DNA of 64,000 nucleotides from Arcobacter arenosus (lineage in GTDB: Bacteria > Campylobacterota > Campylobacteria > Campylobacterales > Arcobacteraceae): NCBI RefSeq assembly GCF_005771535.1, contig NZ_VANU01000001.1, positions 620,001-684,000 of the forward strand, given 5' to 3'. Each line of letters opens with the position of its first letter. The first letter of the stretch is position 1. Positions 9,127 to 17,782 of the stretch are shown here, piece after piece. Under the pieces are notes generated by a model, which saw only the letters and a list, made by a program, of their open reading frames with translations, had not been told where the DNA came from and did no database searches. Position numbers and translations under genes: made by a program.

Positions 9127-9440
9127 AAAACTTCCTCACATAATATTTCTAACTCTTGATTTTTTTCAAAGATATTTAAAACACTTAAAATCTTGAAAAC
9201 TCTATTGTTAAATAAAATTCTTTGTTTTGAATCAATCAAAACTGAATATCTAACTCTAATCTTATGAGATAGTGTTGAATAGTTTTGATTACTCAAATAC
9301 TGCTCTTTCCCTGATATAGTTTGAATCGAAGCCCAAGTTTCAAAAACATCATTCCATGAGTCTATTTTTTCATTGAAAGCATTTGTAGTGCTGCTTTGCT
9401 CTTGAAATGCAATTCTGTGTCTTAGGTTTCTTGCATACAT
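9123..9440 (-). CDS. Head closure/head-tail adaptor protein
   Basis: A 105-residue protein of the phage head-tail adaptor (SPP1 gp16-like) family. It begins with RNLRHRIAFQEQ and has WNDVFETWASIQTISGKE near residues 28-45, the usual W-x-x-V-x-x-x-WA-x-I core of this family. It should plug the connector and receive the tail. Its ATGA start overlaps the next gene downstream, and one base is shared upstream. Confidence 0.87.
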   Translation of the reverse strand: MYARNLRHRIAFQEQSSTTNAFNEKIDSWNDVFETWASIQTISGKEQYLSNQNYSTLSHKIRVRYSVLIDSKQRILFNNRVFKILSVLNIFEKNQELEILCEEVL

Positions 9441-9961
9441 TAAAATTCACTTATTTTAAATTGGTCTAATACATTATTTGCAAACTTTGACACTTGCGTT
9501 TCAACACCATCAAACTGCTCTAAAACTTTATAAGCTAACCATGACATTAATAATTCAGGAATATCTGAATATCCTGCTTGAAATGTGATTTTAAAAGCAT
9601 ATTTATGCTCTTTGTATGTTGGAATATCATCTATAATTTCAACTTTCCCGATTCCATCTTCTTCGTAAGAGTAGTAGATTGATGTGTCTAATATTTGATA
9701 ATCTCCGTTGTCGTCCATGTATTCGATTTTATCAACCGACACAAGCGGAGTCTTAGCTAAACAAGTACCACTTACCAAAGAATCAATATAAAACTCAAAA
9801 GTTGCAACACCAAATTGTCTATTTGTATAGTTTTCTGCAAAAGCTACACTTGAATTTATCAACATTTGGATAGTTGCATCTTCATTTGTATCTGTTATCC
9901 TCATATATGCTTTTACTTCTTCTAATACATTAATAGTTGGTGTTACTGTTTTTTTAAGCAT
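9440..9961 (-). CDS. Head-tail connector protein (HK97 gp6-like)
   Basis: A 173-residue protein whose N-terminus VLEEVKAYMRITDTNEDATI and following INSSVAFAENYTNRQF are characteristic of the gp6-like head-tail connector family (helical adaptor under the portal). The middle is beta-rich. The C-terminus (about 135-173) is helical. It sits between a small coiled-coil protein and the head closure gene, the standard order for HK97-like heads. Confidence 0.88.
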   Translation of the reverse strand: MLKKTVTPTINVLEEVKAYMRITDTNEDATIQMLINSSVAFAENYTNRQFGVATFEFYIDSLVSGTCLAKTPLVSVDKIEYMDDNGDYQILDTSIYYSYEEDGIGKVEIIDDIPTYKEHKYAFKITFQAGYSDIPELLMSWLAYKVLEQFDGVETQVSKFANNVLDQFKISEF

Positions 9962-10269
9962 TATTTTTCCTTGATTCCTAAAATATCATCAATTTCAGCA
10001 ATTCTTTTTTCAAGTTCTGCTTTTTCTGCTTTCAAGTCATCTTCAAAAAGTGCTTTTTCAAGTGCTTTTTCTTTTTCTTTTTCTGCTTCTAACTCTTTTT
10101 TTTCTGCTGCAAGCATTGACTTATATTTTTTCTCTGCTGCATCCCCTAAAGGTACTGCAATTTCATTTTTTATAAGTCTAAAAGCTTCGTTGTCATTTAT
10201 TGTTTCTTCTTTGCCAGTCTGATAGTTAATATCTTTTCCGACAAGCGAAGTTAAAAATTTAACTTTCAT
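9961..10269 (-). CDS. Small coiled-coil protein of the head module
   Basis: A 102-residue protein. The first 50 residues form a small globular part with FLTSLVGKDINYQTGKEE. The rest is a highly charged Glu/Lys/Ala coiled coil (about 50-100). It lies between the capsid and connector genes, where many HK97-like phages have a small protein of unknown or head-decoration role. Function is not recognised. Confidence 0.7.
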   Translation of the reverse strand: MKVKFLTSLVGKDINYQTGKEETINDNEAFRLIKNEIAVPLGDAAEKKYKSMLAAEKKELEAEKEKEKALEKALFEDDLKAEKAELEKRIAEIDDILGIKEK

Positions 10270-10281
10270 GGCAAACTCCTA

Positions 10282-11442
10282 TTAAGAAGCTGCCATTTGA
10301 AGCGTTTTAACTGCATCTGCTAAAACAAGTTTCGCATCAACTCTTTTGTCAATTCTAAAACCAACATGACCTGTTCCTGCATATAGTTCATCTAATCTTT
10401 TTAAAGTCATAACTTTTCTGTCTTTAATGTGGTAGTATGAAAAATCACCATATGCAATAGGTTTTGCTCCTGCTGCGATATCAGGCATATATTTATTAAT
10501 TCTAATTGGTTTCCCATCGAATGTGTCAGGATTTCCACCAAACCCTTGTACCCATAAATATTGTCCGTTAGAATCTTTCATCTTTCTAATAGCATTTCTA
10601 GTGTTTTTATTCATCATTAAATAAGCATTACCTTCATAATCTTCATCTAAAGAAGTCATTAAGTCTAGGATTTCATCAGGTGCAATCGCTGTTGCACTAG
10701 CCGCTGTTTTACCAACTGTTGCAGTAACTAATACGCCTGTTGGCTTAGAATTTCCATCACCACTAATAAATGCTGCTTCCTCTGCTTTTGTAGTAGATTT
10801 TGCAAATTTCATTGCAACATATCCCTCAATTGATGGGACTGAATCTTGTAATGACTCATCTGTAACTTTTAAGATTCTACCTGTCTTATATGCTTTCAAT
10901 TGAATTGTTCCGATTGTTGGATCACTTTCTGGGTAAGTACCTTCTTCATCAATCCATCCATTTGCTCCATCGTCACCTTCTACAGGCATATTTTCAGTAT
11001 GTGTTGATGTTGAAACTGTTGCTAAATCTCTAATATAAGATTTTTCTGCAGTTTTCATAATGATAGTATCTGCAAAAGATTCAGGCACTAAATAACCACC
11101 TTCTGAATTAGTTGCTGTGTTTAATGATCTTTTCTCAAAATTTAAACCTCTTGCCATATTCCAAAAGTTTTCTCTTGCTTCATCAATATCATTATCTTGT
11201 CTTTCATCTGCTGCAACTACAACAACTGGCTTAGATACAGGCTCATTCATAAATGAGGCTCTTTTTTCTGCTTTTTCTAATCTCTCAATATTTCTTTGTG
11301 CATCTTCAAATTGCTTTTCTAAAGAATCATATCTTGTCGCTTCTTCTTCTGTTAAACCTTTTTCTTTGTCTGCACCTTCGATAATCCCTCTCATTTGAAC
11401 GTCAAGAGAAGCTAATAAGGCTCTTAATTGCTCTAAATTCAT
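10282..11442 (-). CDS. Major capsid protein, HK97 fold
   Basis: A 386-residue protein. Residues 1-70 are a coiled coil corresponding to the delta (scaffold) domain removed by the prohead protease. The mature part starts around residue 100-110, with SEGGYLVPESFADTIIMK, then the E-loop and A-domain including YLMMNKNTRNAIRKMKDSNG and PIRINKYMPDIAAGAKPI. The HK97 crosslinking Lys/Asn pair cannot be confirmed by eye. The protease gene lies directly upstream, 2 bases away. Confidence 0.94.
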   Translation of the reverse strand: MNLEQLRALLASLDVQMRGIIEGADKEKGLTEEEATRYDSLEKQFEDAQRNIERLEKAEKRASFMNEPVSKPVVVVAADERQDNDIDEARENFWNMARGLNFEKRSLNTATNSEGGYLVPESFADTIIMKTAEKSYIRDLATVSTSTHTENMPVEGDDGANGWIDEEGTYPESDPTIGTIQLKAYKTGRILKVTDESLQDSVPSIEGYVAMKFAKSTTKAEEAAFISGDGNSKPTGVLVTATVGKTAASATAIAPDEILDLMTSLDEDYEGNAYLMMNKNTRNAIRKMKDSNGQYLWVQGFGGNPDTFDGKPIRINKYMPDIAAGAKPIAYGDFSYYHIKDRKVMTLKRLDELYAGTGHVGFRIDKRVDAKLVLADAVKTLQMAAS

Positions 11443-11444
11443 GT

Positions 11445-12074
11445 TTATTTTCTCCTATTATTTGAATTTAATTTTTTTTCATATATTTCATATGAATATC
11501 TTTTCTCATTAACTTCAACAGGCTCATTAGATTTGATTTTTATTGCTCCTGCATCTGCACCTTTCCAAACTGCACTTAACTCAATTATTCTAAATTTAGT
11601 TACTAGCAGTAGGTCATTGTCATCTTTCTTTTCTGTATATTCATAATCATCTATTCGATAACCAATCGACACATCAGTTAAGATTCCGTCATCATATTTT
11701 TGTTTGAGTATTTGTGATTGTTCGTCTTTTCCAAATCTCACATCCCCAATTAACTGATTCTTTTCAACCCTTAAATTCTCAACCACACCAGATGCAGTAT
11801 CTACACTTGGGTTATGGTCTTTGAAAAAAGTCTTTAGGCCTGAATAATCAGCACCTTTTATGTCTAATTCCTCAATAAAAATTGTGTCATCCCACCAATC
11901 GTATCTTTCACACGCATTATCTGTTGAGATTAAAATAAATGTTGCATCAGCGTTTGTATTTGCTTGTGCATCTGCTCTTTGTTCTGTTTCTTTTTGTTTA
12001 GAAACCAGGGATGCACTTCTATACATAACCCTTGAACAAATTGCACTTCTTAACTGTTCTTTATTCGGCTTCAT
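11445..12074 (-). CDS. HK97-type prohead protease
   Basis: A 209-residue serine protease of the caudoviral prohead family (U35 type). The proposed triad is visible: His87 in FFKDHNPS, Ser136 in TDVSIGYR and Glu165 in IIELSAVW. It cleaves the scaffold domain of the capsid protein during maturation. It sits between portal and capsid genes and overlaps the portal gene by 14 bases. Confidence 0.93.
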   Translation of the reverse strand: MKPNKEQLRSAICSRVMYRSASLVSKQKETEQRADAQANTNADATFILISTDNACERYDWWDDTIFIEELDIKGADYSGLKTFFKDHNPSVDTASGVVENLRVEKNQLIGDVRFGKDEQSQILKQKYDDGILTDVSIGYRIDDYEYTEKKDDNDLLLVTKFRIIELSAVWKGADAGAIKIKSNEPVEVNEKRYSYEIYEKKLNSNNRRK

Positions 12075-13260
12075 TATTGTCCTTTTGCTCCGTCATGTTT
12101 AGTGGAACTAAATAAGTGTCTCCATCTTTGATAGGATTCATATCTTCTTTTTCTCGGATTTCATTTGCACTATAAACACCCATATTTCTACCAATGTTAT
12201 AAGCATTAAATCTTGATTGGATATCCCCTCTCAGTAACCCATCAACATTAAATTTTGCATAGTATTTTTTTCTTTCTTCTTTCGATAAAAGTTGCTTCTT
12301 AATAGATTTTTCAATTCTGTTGATATATGGCTGCAATGTATATTTAACTAATTCTTGCGATTGTTCAGAAATGTTGTTAAATGAAGATTTTGAAAGGTCG
12401 GCTACTAAGTGCGGTGGAACTCTATACATTCCACATATTTCTGATTTTTGAAATTGTCTTGTTTCTAAAAACTGACTATCGCTATTTGATAATCCGATTG
12501 ATGTTATATCTGCTCCACCTTCTAATAATGCTACTTTGTGTGCATTTTCGCCACTATGTGCTTTTTGCCAAGATTTCTTTAATCTTTTGTATTGTTCATC
12601 ATTTAGTGTTTGTGGGATTTTTACTGCAATTGGTGGTGTTGCATTGTTTTTGAAAAATCTACTTCCATAGTTTTCGGCAGATTTTGAAAGCCCTAAAGAA
12701 TCCCTTTGGTATTCAATAGGAGACATTCCACTCCACCCATCTTTTGAAAAACCAATTACTTCAAAAATCTCATCTTGTTTGAATTCGTAGGTATGCTTTC
12801 CATTGTTATATGTAAATATAATAGAATCATCTTCTAATCTATATTTTGTTACATTTGTAGCAAGTAAAGGTACTAATTCAAGTATTTTCCCTGCTCTACT
12901 TTTAATAATTTGTGCGTAAAAATTCCCATTTAAACATAAATGAGCGATACAAACTTCCCAAAAAGTTACAGAAGTCATATCTTTATTTGGCTCTAAATTT
13001 AAAATATCGTATAGGTTGTGTGTATATGCTTTTGATTTTTTATTGTTTTTTGAGTTGTATTCGTATAAATGAATAGGTAAAGAGCCAGTAGTTTCACTTA
13101 AAACTCTAATACATGAGAAAACTGTTGATATTTTCATTGCATTAGATAATGTGATATTTTCGCCACTTGTTGATTCTCTAGGTGCGAATAGTTCACTAAA
13201 TTCTTGTGATGATGTTGCTACTTCTTGGCTTCTAAACCAATTAAATGGATTTAAATTCAT
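12061..13260 (-). CDS. Portal protein, HK97 family
   Basis: A 399-residue protein with portal-family features: ITLSNAMKISTVFSCIRVLS near residues 35-55, LLNLEPNKDMT-like and HLCLNGNFYAQII segments near 90-120, and the C-terminal YRVPPHLVADLSKSSFNNI region near 280-300. It forms the dodecameric DNA channel at one capsid vertex. A 64-base gap without a gene separates it from the large terminase gene upstream. Confidence 0.94.
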   Translation of the reverse strand: MNLNPFNWFRSQEVATSSQEFSELFAPRESTSGENITLSNAMKISTVFSCIRVLSETTGSLPIHLYEYNSKNNKKSKAYTHNLYDILNLEPNKDMTSVTFWEVCIAHLCLNGNFYAQIIKSRAGKILELVPLLATNVTKYRLEDDSIIFTYNNGKHTYEFKQDEIFEVIGFSKDGWSGMSPIEYQRDSLGLSKSAENYGSRFFKNNATPPIAVKIPQTLNDEQYKRLKKSWQKAHSGENAHKVALLEGGADITSIGLSNSDSQFLETRQFQKSEICGMYRVPPHLVADLSKSSFNNISEQSQELVKYTLQPYINRIEKSIKKQLLSKEERKKYYAKFNVDGLLRGDIQSRFNAYNIGRNMGVYSANEIREKEDMNPIKDGDTYLVPLNMTEQKDNNEAE

Positions 13261-13324
13261 GCCTTATTTTAAGCATTAAGGCTATTTAGCTTTAAGTTTT
13301 TAGACTACTTGGAATCAATATAGA

Positions 13325-15013
13325 CTAAATAAATCTAAAGCCTCTATCTTCATAAGGGTTTATTTCTTCTTCCTCTTTTTTATCTGTCAGATAGACTCCA
13401 ACTGCTTCTGCAAGTGCTACCATGCCATCTACTTTTTCAATTGATTTATCTTTGTCTATTTTTATATTATCAGATGGATCACGTTTTAATACTACATTGC
13501 TGCACATCCAATTTAACACTTCATTATTACCATGATTTAAATTGTCTTGTAGTGCTAGAACTTCAATTTGCTTTGTTGGTGCTGACATTGAAGCAAACCC
13601 TTGTCCGAATGGAACTAAAGTTGTAATTTCTTCATTATTTAGGTCTGTTATTAATTGACTACTATTCCATCTATCATACGCTAGTAGTTTTATATTAAAA
13701 AACTCACAATATCTTTGAATGTCTTTCTTAATTACATTGTAATCAATAATATTTCCATCTGTGGCAGTTATTAATCCTTGCTTTTCCCAATCTAAATAAG
13801 GCACTTTGTCTCTATTTGCTCTTTCTCTTAGGTTGTCTTTTGGTATCCAAAATCTAGTGAGTATATCCATATAGCCACTTTCAGTAGGAAAAATTAAAAC
13901 TAATGCTGCAATATCTGTTGTTGAAGCTAAATCGAGTCCACCATAAGCTATTTTTGTTTTTAACTCTTTTAATTTAGTGAAGCCAATTTTTTCTTGACCT
14001 CTCGTCCACACATTGCTTTTAATCCAAGTCATAGGCTTATCGCACCAAACATTTAAGTGTTTTGTTTTAAATGCGATTAATGCTTCTTCTGATTCATTAG
14101 CAAGTGAGATTTTACCTTCCATATATGAATAAGTTGGACTCACACCTAAATTTGGGTTAGCTTTTTTCCATATCTCTCTGTCTTTCCAAAAGTCATCATT
14201 TTTTAAATCTTCTTCACTTGGCTCAAACAGTACAGGGTAAAATCTATCATCTTTTATTATTCCTTTTTTAACTTTTTTAGCATAAGTATATATAAGTCTA
14301 AAAAAGAAACCTTGCATATTGTAGCCTGCAGTTGAAAGGTGTATCTCTAAAGGCTCGTTTCTTCCTGCCAAACCATCTGACATAATCTGATAAAGGTCTA
14401 TTGTTTTATGTGCGTGTCCTTCATCTACTGTTAAGAATGAAGGTCTTAACCCATCCTTTGTGTCTGCCGAACTTGTAAGAGATTGGAATTCGTCCTCAAA
14501 TGCTCCATCTTCTTTAGTTATTCTTGGTGGTTTAACTGTGCTTTTAACTAAGCCTAATAAATCAGGCTCTTGTTTAATCATTGTCAAAAATACTTTATGA
14601 ATAATCTTTGCTTGTTCTGCTTCTGTTGCTATTGAATATTGTTCTTTTGCTTTTTCATGATCAATAAAAAACATTATTGCATGAAGGACTCCCGCAAACT
14701 CTGATTTACCATTTTTCTTAGGCATAAAGAAAAGTGCCTTTTGGTATCTTCTTAAATCCTTAAACATTCCACTTTTATATTTTGTTCCGAATATGTCTAT
14801 GATAGATTCTATTTGCCACACTTGAAATTGAAAATTAACTCCTGCAAACTCTCCTGAAGTGTGTTTGAGCATGGAAGAAAATCTAACACACTTATAAGCT
14901 AATTTTTCATCAATATAATATTCACTATTTGTTAATTCTTTGGTTTTTTTATTAATATATTCTTTTGCTAGTTCCCAATAAAATTTAGGCTCATTAAATT
15001 CTCTATTCTTCAT
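13325..15013 (-). CDS. Terminase large subunit
   Basis: A 562-residue packaging ATPase-nuclease of the HK97/phage terminase_1 type. The ATPase domain has Walker A MPKKNGKS (97-104) and Walker B FLTVDEGH (193-200, Asp197/Glu198). The C-terminal RNase-H-fold nuclease has Asp361 (GGLDLAS), Asp447 (LAYDRWN) and Asp529 (KVDGMVALA). All key residues are present. The gene overlaps the small subunit gene by 11 bases. Confidence 0.96.
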   Translation of the reverse strand: MKNREFNEPKFYWELAKEYINKKTKELTNSEYYIDEKLAYKCVRFSSMLKHTSGEFAGVNFQFQVWQIESIIDIFGTKYKSGMFKDLRRYQKALFFMPKKNGKSEFAGVLHAIMFFIDHEKAKEQYSIATEAEQAKIIHKVFLTMIKQEPDLLGLVKSTVKPPRITKEDGAFEDEFQSLTSSADTKDGLRPSFLTVDEGHAHKTIDLYQIMSDGLAGRNEPLEIHLSTAGYNMQGFFFRLIYTYAKKVKKGIIKDDRFYPVLFEPSEEDLKNDDFWKDREIWKKANPNLGVSPTYSYMEGKISLANESEEALIAFKTKHLNVWCDKPMTWIKSNVWTRGQEKIGFTKLKELKTKIAYGGLDLASTTDIAALVLIFPTESGYMDILTRFWIPKDNLRERANRDKVPYLDWEKQGLITATDGNIIDYNVIKKDIQRYCEFFNIKLLAYDRWNSSQLITDLNNEEITTLVPFGQGFASMSAPTKQIEVLALQDNLNHGNNEVLNWMCSNVVLKRDPSDNIKIDKDKSIEKVDGMVALAEAVGVYLTDKKEEEEINPYEDRGFRFI

Positions 15014-15629
15014 TTAAAATATCTAAAATACCTTTTTCTTTTTTTTCTTTAGTTTCTAGTTTTGTTCTTGCAAGTGGATTTAAACCAAGCCTATCACTAT
15101 AATTCAACATCATCTTTTGATGGTCTAACATCATTTTGTGATATGGATGTACTGTTGCTCTGTTTAATTCAACTGTTAAAGTTCCATCTTCTGACTCATG
15201 AGTATCTCCACTTAGCAGTACACCACATTCTAATGATTTAACATAGTAGTGATTGTATGCTTGTGCTGATAGTGCATAGCATAAAAGTATTTGTTTATCG
15301 CATTGTTCATATAATCCCATATCAATTAAATCTTTTGTTGCTGTTGATAGTATTTCAATACCAAGTGCGGTAAGTTTTGAATTAGCAGCTAATACTTGTG
15401 TCTCTTGTTCTATCTTTGGGGGAAGTTTAATTTTTTCTTTTGGCTTTATCTCTATTCCAACTCTTTTTTTATTGGCTTCAATTTTTTTTACAAGTGCAGC
15501 AACTTCATGTTCATCATAAAATGTATTCCTACCTTTTTTAAATCTTTGAAGTTCACCATTTTTGACATACCTTGATAGTGTAGATTTATCACAATTTAAA
15601 ATTTTTAATGTATCTTTTTGATTCTGCAT
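15003..15629 (-). CDS. Terminase small subunit, P27 family
   Basis: A 208-residue protein whose C-terminal region, with HPYHKMMLDHQKMMLNYSDR and LGLNPLARTKL, is the signature of P27-type small terminases. The N-terminus (about 1-45) looks like a MerR/excisionase-type helix-turn-helix (KDTLKILNCDKSTLSRYVK) that could bind the packaging site. The adjacent non-coding stretch at 15630-15734 would be a natural target. Confidence 0.87.
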   Translation of the reverse strand: MQNQKDTLKILNCDKSTLSRYVKNGELQRFKKGRNTFYDEHEVAALVKKIEANKKRVGIEIKPKEKIKLPPKIEQETQVLAANSKLTALGIEILSTATKDLIDMGLYEQCDKQILLCYALSAQAYNHYYVKSLECGVLLSGDTHESEDGTLTVELNRATVHPYHKMMLDHQKMMLNYSDRLGLNPLARTKLETKEKKEKGILDILNEE

Positions 15630-15734
15630 TTTAACTACAACCTTTACTGCAACCTATTTAAAATTTTTGAAATCCAAAGCGAGGGAAAAGAGTTTTGGGT
15701 GTCGATAAATCGCTCTTTATGTCTGATAAGATTT
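15630..15734. other. Candidate packaging (cos) region
   Basis: About 105 bases without a gene lie between the HNH endonuclease and the small terminase, in an otherwise overlapping operon. In cos-packaging HK97-like phages that encode an HNH protein next to terminase, the cleavage site is in or near this interval. I see no long repeat; the GC content is somewhat higher than around it. Function is inferred from position. Confidence 0.4.
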
Positions 15735-16088
15735 TCATACCCCTACCCCTTTACCTTTCGTCTTTTTATTGTGGCAACTCATACAAAGAGTTTGCAAGTT
15801 CTCTAAATCATATGCTGCTCCACCATCTTGTATTTCTACAATGTGGTCTACAACGTGGTCTCTATGCTTTAATCCAATAGCAGCATGGCAGCTAGTACAT
15901 TTAAAACCATCCCTAATGATTGCTTCTTGTCTTAAGTCTTTCCACTTCTTAGATTGATAAACAGATTGATTCTCTTTATTCCTTGAGGTCTTGTTATATT
16001 CTTTTTCTATCTGCTGCTTACACTTCGGGCATCTTTTCCCTTGATACACTCCATGTTTAGAACAATGTTTATTATTAATGCTCGGCAT
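15735..16088 (-). CDS. HNH endonuclease, terminase-associated
   Basis: A 117-residue HNH nuclease. Two zinc-binding pairs are visible, Cys64/Cys67 and Cys102/Cys105, with the ββα-metal residues in VVDHIVEI (Asp81-His82), Asn97 and His106. A further CxxC (Cys20/Cys23) lies at the N-terminus. HNH proteins encoded beside terminase act with it in cos cleavage in HK97-like phages. The gene overlaps its upstream neighbour by 14 bases. Confidence 0.92.
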   Translation of the reverse strand: MPSINNKHCSKHGVYQGKRCPKCKQQIEKEYNKTSRNKENQSVYQSKKWKDLRQEAIIRDGFKCTSCHAAIGLKHRDHVVDHIVEIQDGGAAYDLENLQTLCMSCHNKKTKGKGVGV

Positions 16089-16416
16089 TATCTAATCCTT
16101 TATAGAATCCAATCTTTGTATTGTTAGTAAGTTCATATATATAATCAAAGTCTGACTCAATATCTTCTGGTGCTAGTTTTAGACTTACATATCCTTTATC
16201 AATCATTAATTGTATTTCTTTTGGCAATTCAACAAATACTATTCCACCTGTTTTAAATATCTTTGCATTGATTGAATAATCTTGTCTATGAATTGCATTA
16301 AAGAATTGTGTATGTAATCCGAATCTGAAACATAATTTTGAAGCTATCCAAATGTTTCCTGATACTAAACCATCTAGTATGTAATGCTTTGAATTGTTAA
16401 TGCAAATTTTGCTCAT
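16075..16416 (-). CDS. Phage protein of unknown function (113 aa)
   Basis: The frame overlaps both neighbours (14 and 20 bases), which supports it being translated. It has no recognised motif; the N-terminal part has three Cys (residues 5, 29 and nearby) and the C-terminus is acidic. It lies between RusA and the HNH nuclease in the late-early boundary of the leftward operon. Confidence 0.72.
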   Translation of the reverse strand: MSKICINNSKHYILDGLVSGNIWIASKLCFRFGLHTQFFNAIHRQDYSINAKIFKTGGIVFVELPKEIQLMIDKGYVSLKLAPEDIESDFDYIYELTNNTKIGFYKGLDNAEH

Positions 16417-16777
16417 TATCTACCTCCTCAATTAAAATGTTTAACCCATCAAATTCGGCATTTGTATGCTTTCTTACTATCAACTCAACAATAAACTTAT
16501 CATCCTTATAAGCTATTCCATTTAAGCTATCAAATAAAAGTTTTATTACTGAATCAATGTCATAGTTTTTTCTATCTTTGATTAGTACATCACATTTAAA
16601 ACTAACTTCTCCATCTATCTTTTTTATTTTTTGTCTTATGGCTTCCATCTGTACTAATTGAATAAACTCTTTTGCTTTTTTATTTTTAATAATAGATGGT
16701 CTGCCATTTCTAATTATTGGCTGATATAACTTGTTTAGTAAGATTGGAATAGTTTTAAGAATTAATAAATTCTTCAT
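16397..16777 (-). CDS. RusA-family Holliday junction resolvase
   Basis: About 126 residues from ATG 16777, which has GGGAG six bases upstream; a TTG five codons earlier is a weaker start. The RusA active-site pattern is present: NYDIDSVIKLLFDSLNG (Asp73, Asp75) followed by AYKDDKFI (Asp92/93), then a Lys in IVRKHT. RusA enzymes resolve four-way junctions and phage versions process replication or recombination intermediates before packaging. Confidence 0.92.
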   Translation of the reverse strand: MKNLLILKTIPILLNKLYQPIIRNGRPSIIKNKKAKEFIQLVQMEAIRQKIKKIDGEVSFKCDVLIKDRKNYDIDSVIKLLFDSLNGIAYKDDKFIVELIVRKHTNAEFDGLNILIEEVDNEQNLH

Positions 16778-17075
16778 TGTTCTCCCACCCAATTTTTATA
16801 GTATCAATTCTGCTTAGTCCATGAATAGGAAAACCAATTTGATGTATGTGTCTATGGCAAGGAACACAAATGTTTATTAGTGTTCTATCATCTTTTTTTG
16901 CAAGTCCAAATTCTGCATGATGTGGATAATCTAAATCATCACTTCCACATATTTGACAAAACTCTTTACTAAGAATAAATTTTACTCTTGCTTCAAGTTC
17001 TGCCTTTTTTACTTTTCTATCTTGCTTCTTTTTAACCTTGTGAAGCTGTTGTGCTTTAGAATATGGAGCAGTCAC
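16755..17075 (-). CDS. HNH-like zinc protein (DUF968/Ref-like)
   Basis: A 106-residue protein from a GTG start at 17075 that shares a base with the upstream stop. A basic N-terminal helix (about 5-30) is followed by Cys40/Cys43, His52-His53, Cys70 and Cys73-His74 with His76/His78. The order CxxC...HH...CxxCH...H resembles small phage HNH proteins such as the DUF968/Ref recombination-associated nucleases. Nuclease activity is inferred. Confidence 0.72.
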   Translation of the reverse strand: MTAPYSKAQQLHKVKKKQDRKVKKAELEARVKFILSKEFCQICGSDDLDYPHHAEFGLAKKDDRTLINICVPCHRHIHQIGFPIHGLSRIDTIKIGWENNEEFINS

Positions 17076-17212
17076 TATTTCTCCACTCTCTTGTCATTCT
17101 TATTCTTATCCCATTGCGTTTTACTTGTAGTTGCATAAAGGATATGACCTTTTTTACTTCTCTTAAAATAGATACCATTCTTGTAAAATTCGTTTTCTGC
17201 AAGTTTAGTCAT
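17075..17212 (-). CDS. Small phage protein (45 aa)
   Basis: ATG at 17212 overlaps the upstream stop in an ATGA arrangement and the stop (17077-17075) shares a base with the downstream GTG. The predicted protein is basic, with FYKNGIYFKRSKKGHILYA, probably a small beta-hairpin. Coupling on both sides is the main evidence that it is translated. Function unknown. Confidence 0.66.
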   Translation of the reverse strand: MTKLAENEFYKNGIYFKRSKKGHILYATTSKTQWDKNKNDKRVEK

Positions 17213-17352
17213 TCTTCGCCCCATTCATCACAATATGCTTTATATAGTGGTTTTTCATAATCTTTGTACTCTACTTTTAAATATGCTATTCTCTCTTTTG
17301 ATAGACTTGCTATCCAATCGCTAACTGGTGGCTTTGCGTAATACATCATCAT
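17209..17352 (-). CDS. Small phage protein (47 aa)
   Basis: The preferred start is ATG 17352, which overlaps the upstream TGA in an ATGA junction; the same frame is open further upstream but would overlap the previous gene by 46 bases. The protein contains KPPVSDWIASLSKERIAYLK and has an acidic C-terminus. No family recognised. Confidence 0.62.
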   Translation of the reverse strand: MMMYYAKPPVSDWIASLSKERIAYLKVEYKDYEKPLYKAYCDEWGEE

Positions 17353-17627
17353 TTCTGAACTCTCTTTAATCTTTTTTCTGCATAATGCAAACACTTTTTA
17401 GCTTCTCTTATTGGATTAGTTGCACCATGTCTATTGCCTAATCTACTCCAAAGTGATTTTAAGATATTAAATTCATATCCATCTAATTGTAGATACTCAT
17501 GTAAATCATCTACATCCTCAACCCAATCAGGAATTTTATAGAAGTCGTTTTTACTTCCATCATTTTTGGTTTCAGAAGGTACAACTCCACCATCGCTAAA
17601 AAATGTTTCTTCATATTTTCTATTCAT
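17349..17627 (-). CDS. Phage protein, possibly DUF3310-like (92 aa)
   Basis: Residues 45-90 (YEFNILKSLWSRLGNRHGAT, then REAKKCLHYAEKRLK) resemble the C-terminal part of DUF3310, a small helical domain common in phage nucleotide metabolism and replication regions. The match is by pattern only. ATGA overlaps join it to both neighbours. Confidence 0.65.
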   Translation of the reverse strand: MNRKYEETFFSDGGVVPSETKNDGSKNDFYKIPDWVEDVDDLHEYLQLDGYEFNILKSLWSRLGNRHGATNPIREAKKCLHYAEKRLKRVQK

Positions 17628-17782
17628 TTTGTAAGTCCTAATCTTATTGCTTTAACTCTAATCGCTTTTAGTTCCCTATAATCTTCTAACTCACTTTGGA
17701 TATCTTTAAAAGTGCATCCTGCTTTTCTCATATTGATTAATGTTTGAGTATCGTAATTGCTCCATGTGATATAACTTTTCAT
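17624..17782 (-). CDS. Small HTH-like phage protein (52 aa)
   Basis: ATG at 17782 overlaps the upstream TGA and its own TGA overlaps the downstream ATG at 17627. The sequence TWSNYDTQTLINMRKAGCTF and RVKAIRLGLTK has the Trp and spacing of a Myb/GcrA-like helix-turn-helix (TxxDxxxLxxMxxxGxSxxxI). It is probably a small DNA-binding regulator of the operon. Confidence 0.66.
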   Translation of the reverse strand: MKSYITWSNYDTQTLINMRKAGCTFKDIQSELEDYRELKAIRVKAIRLGLTK

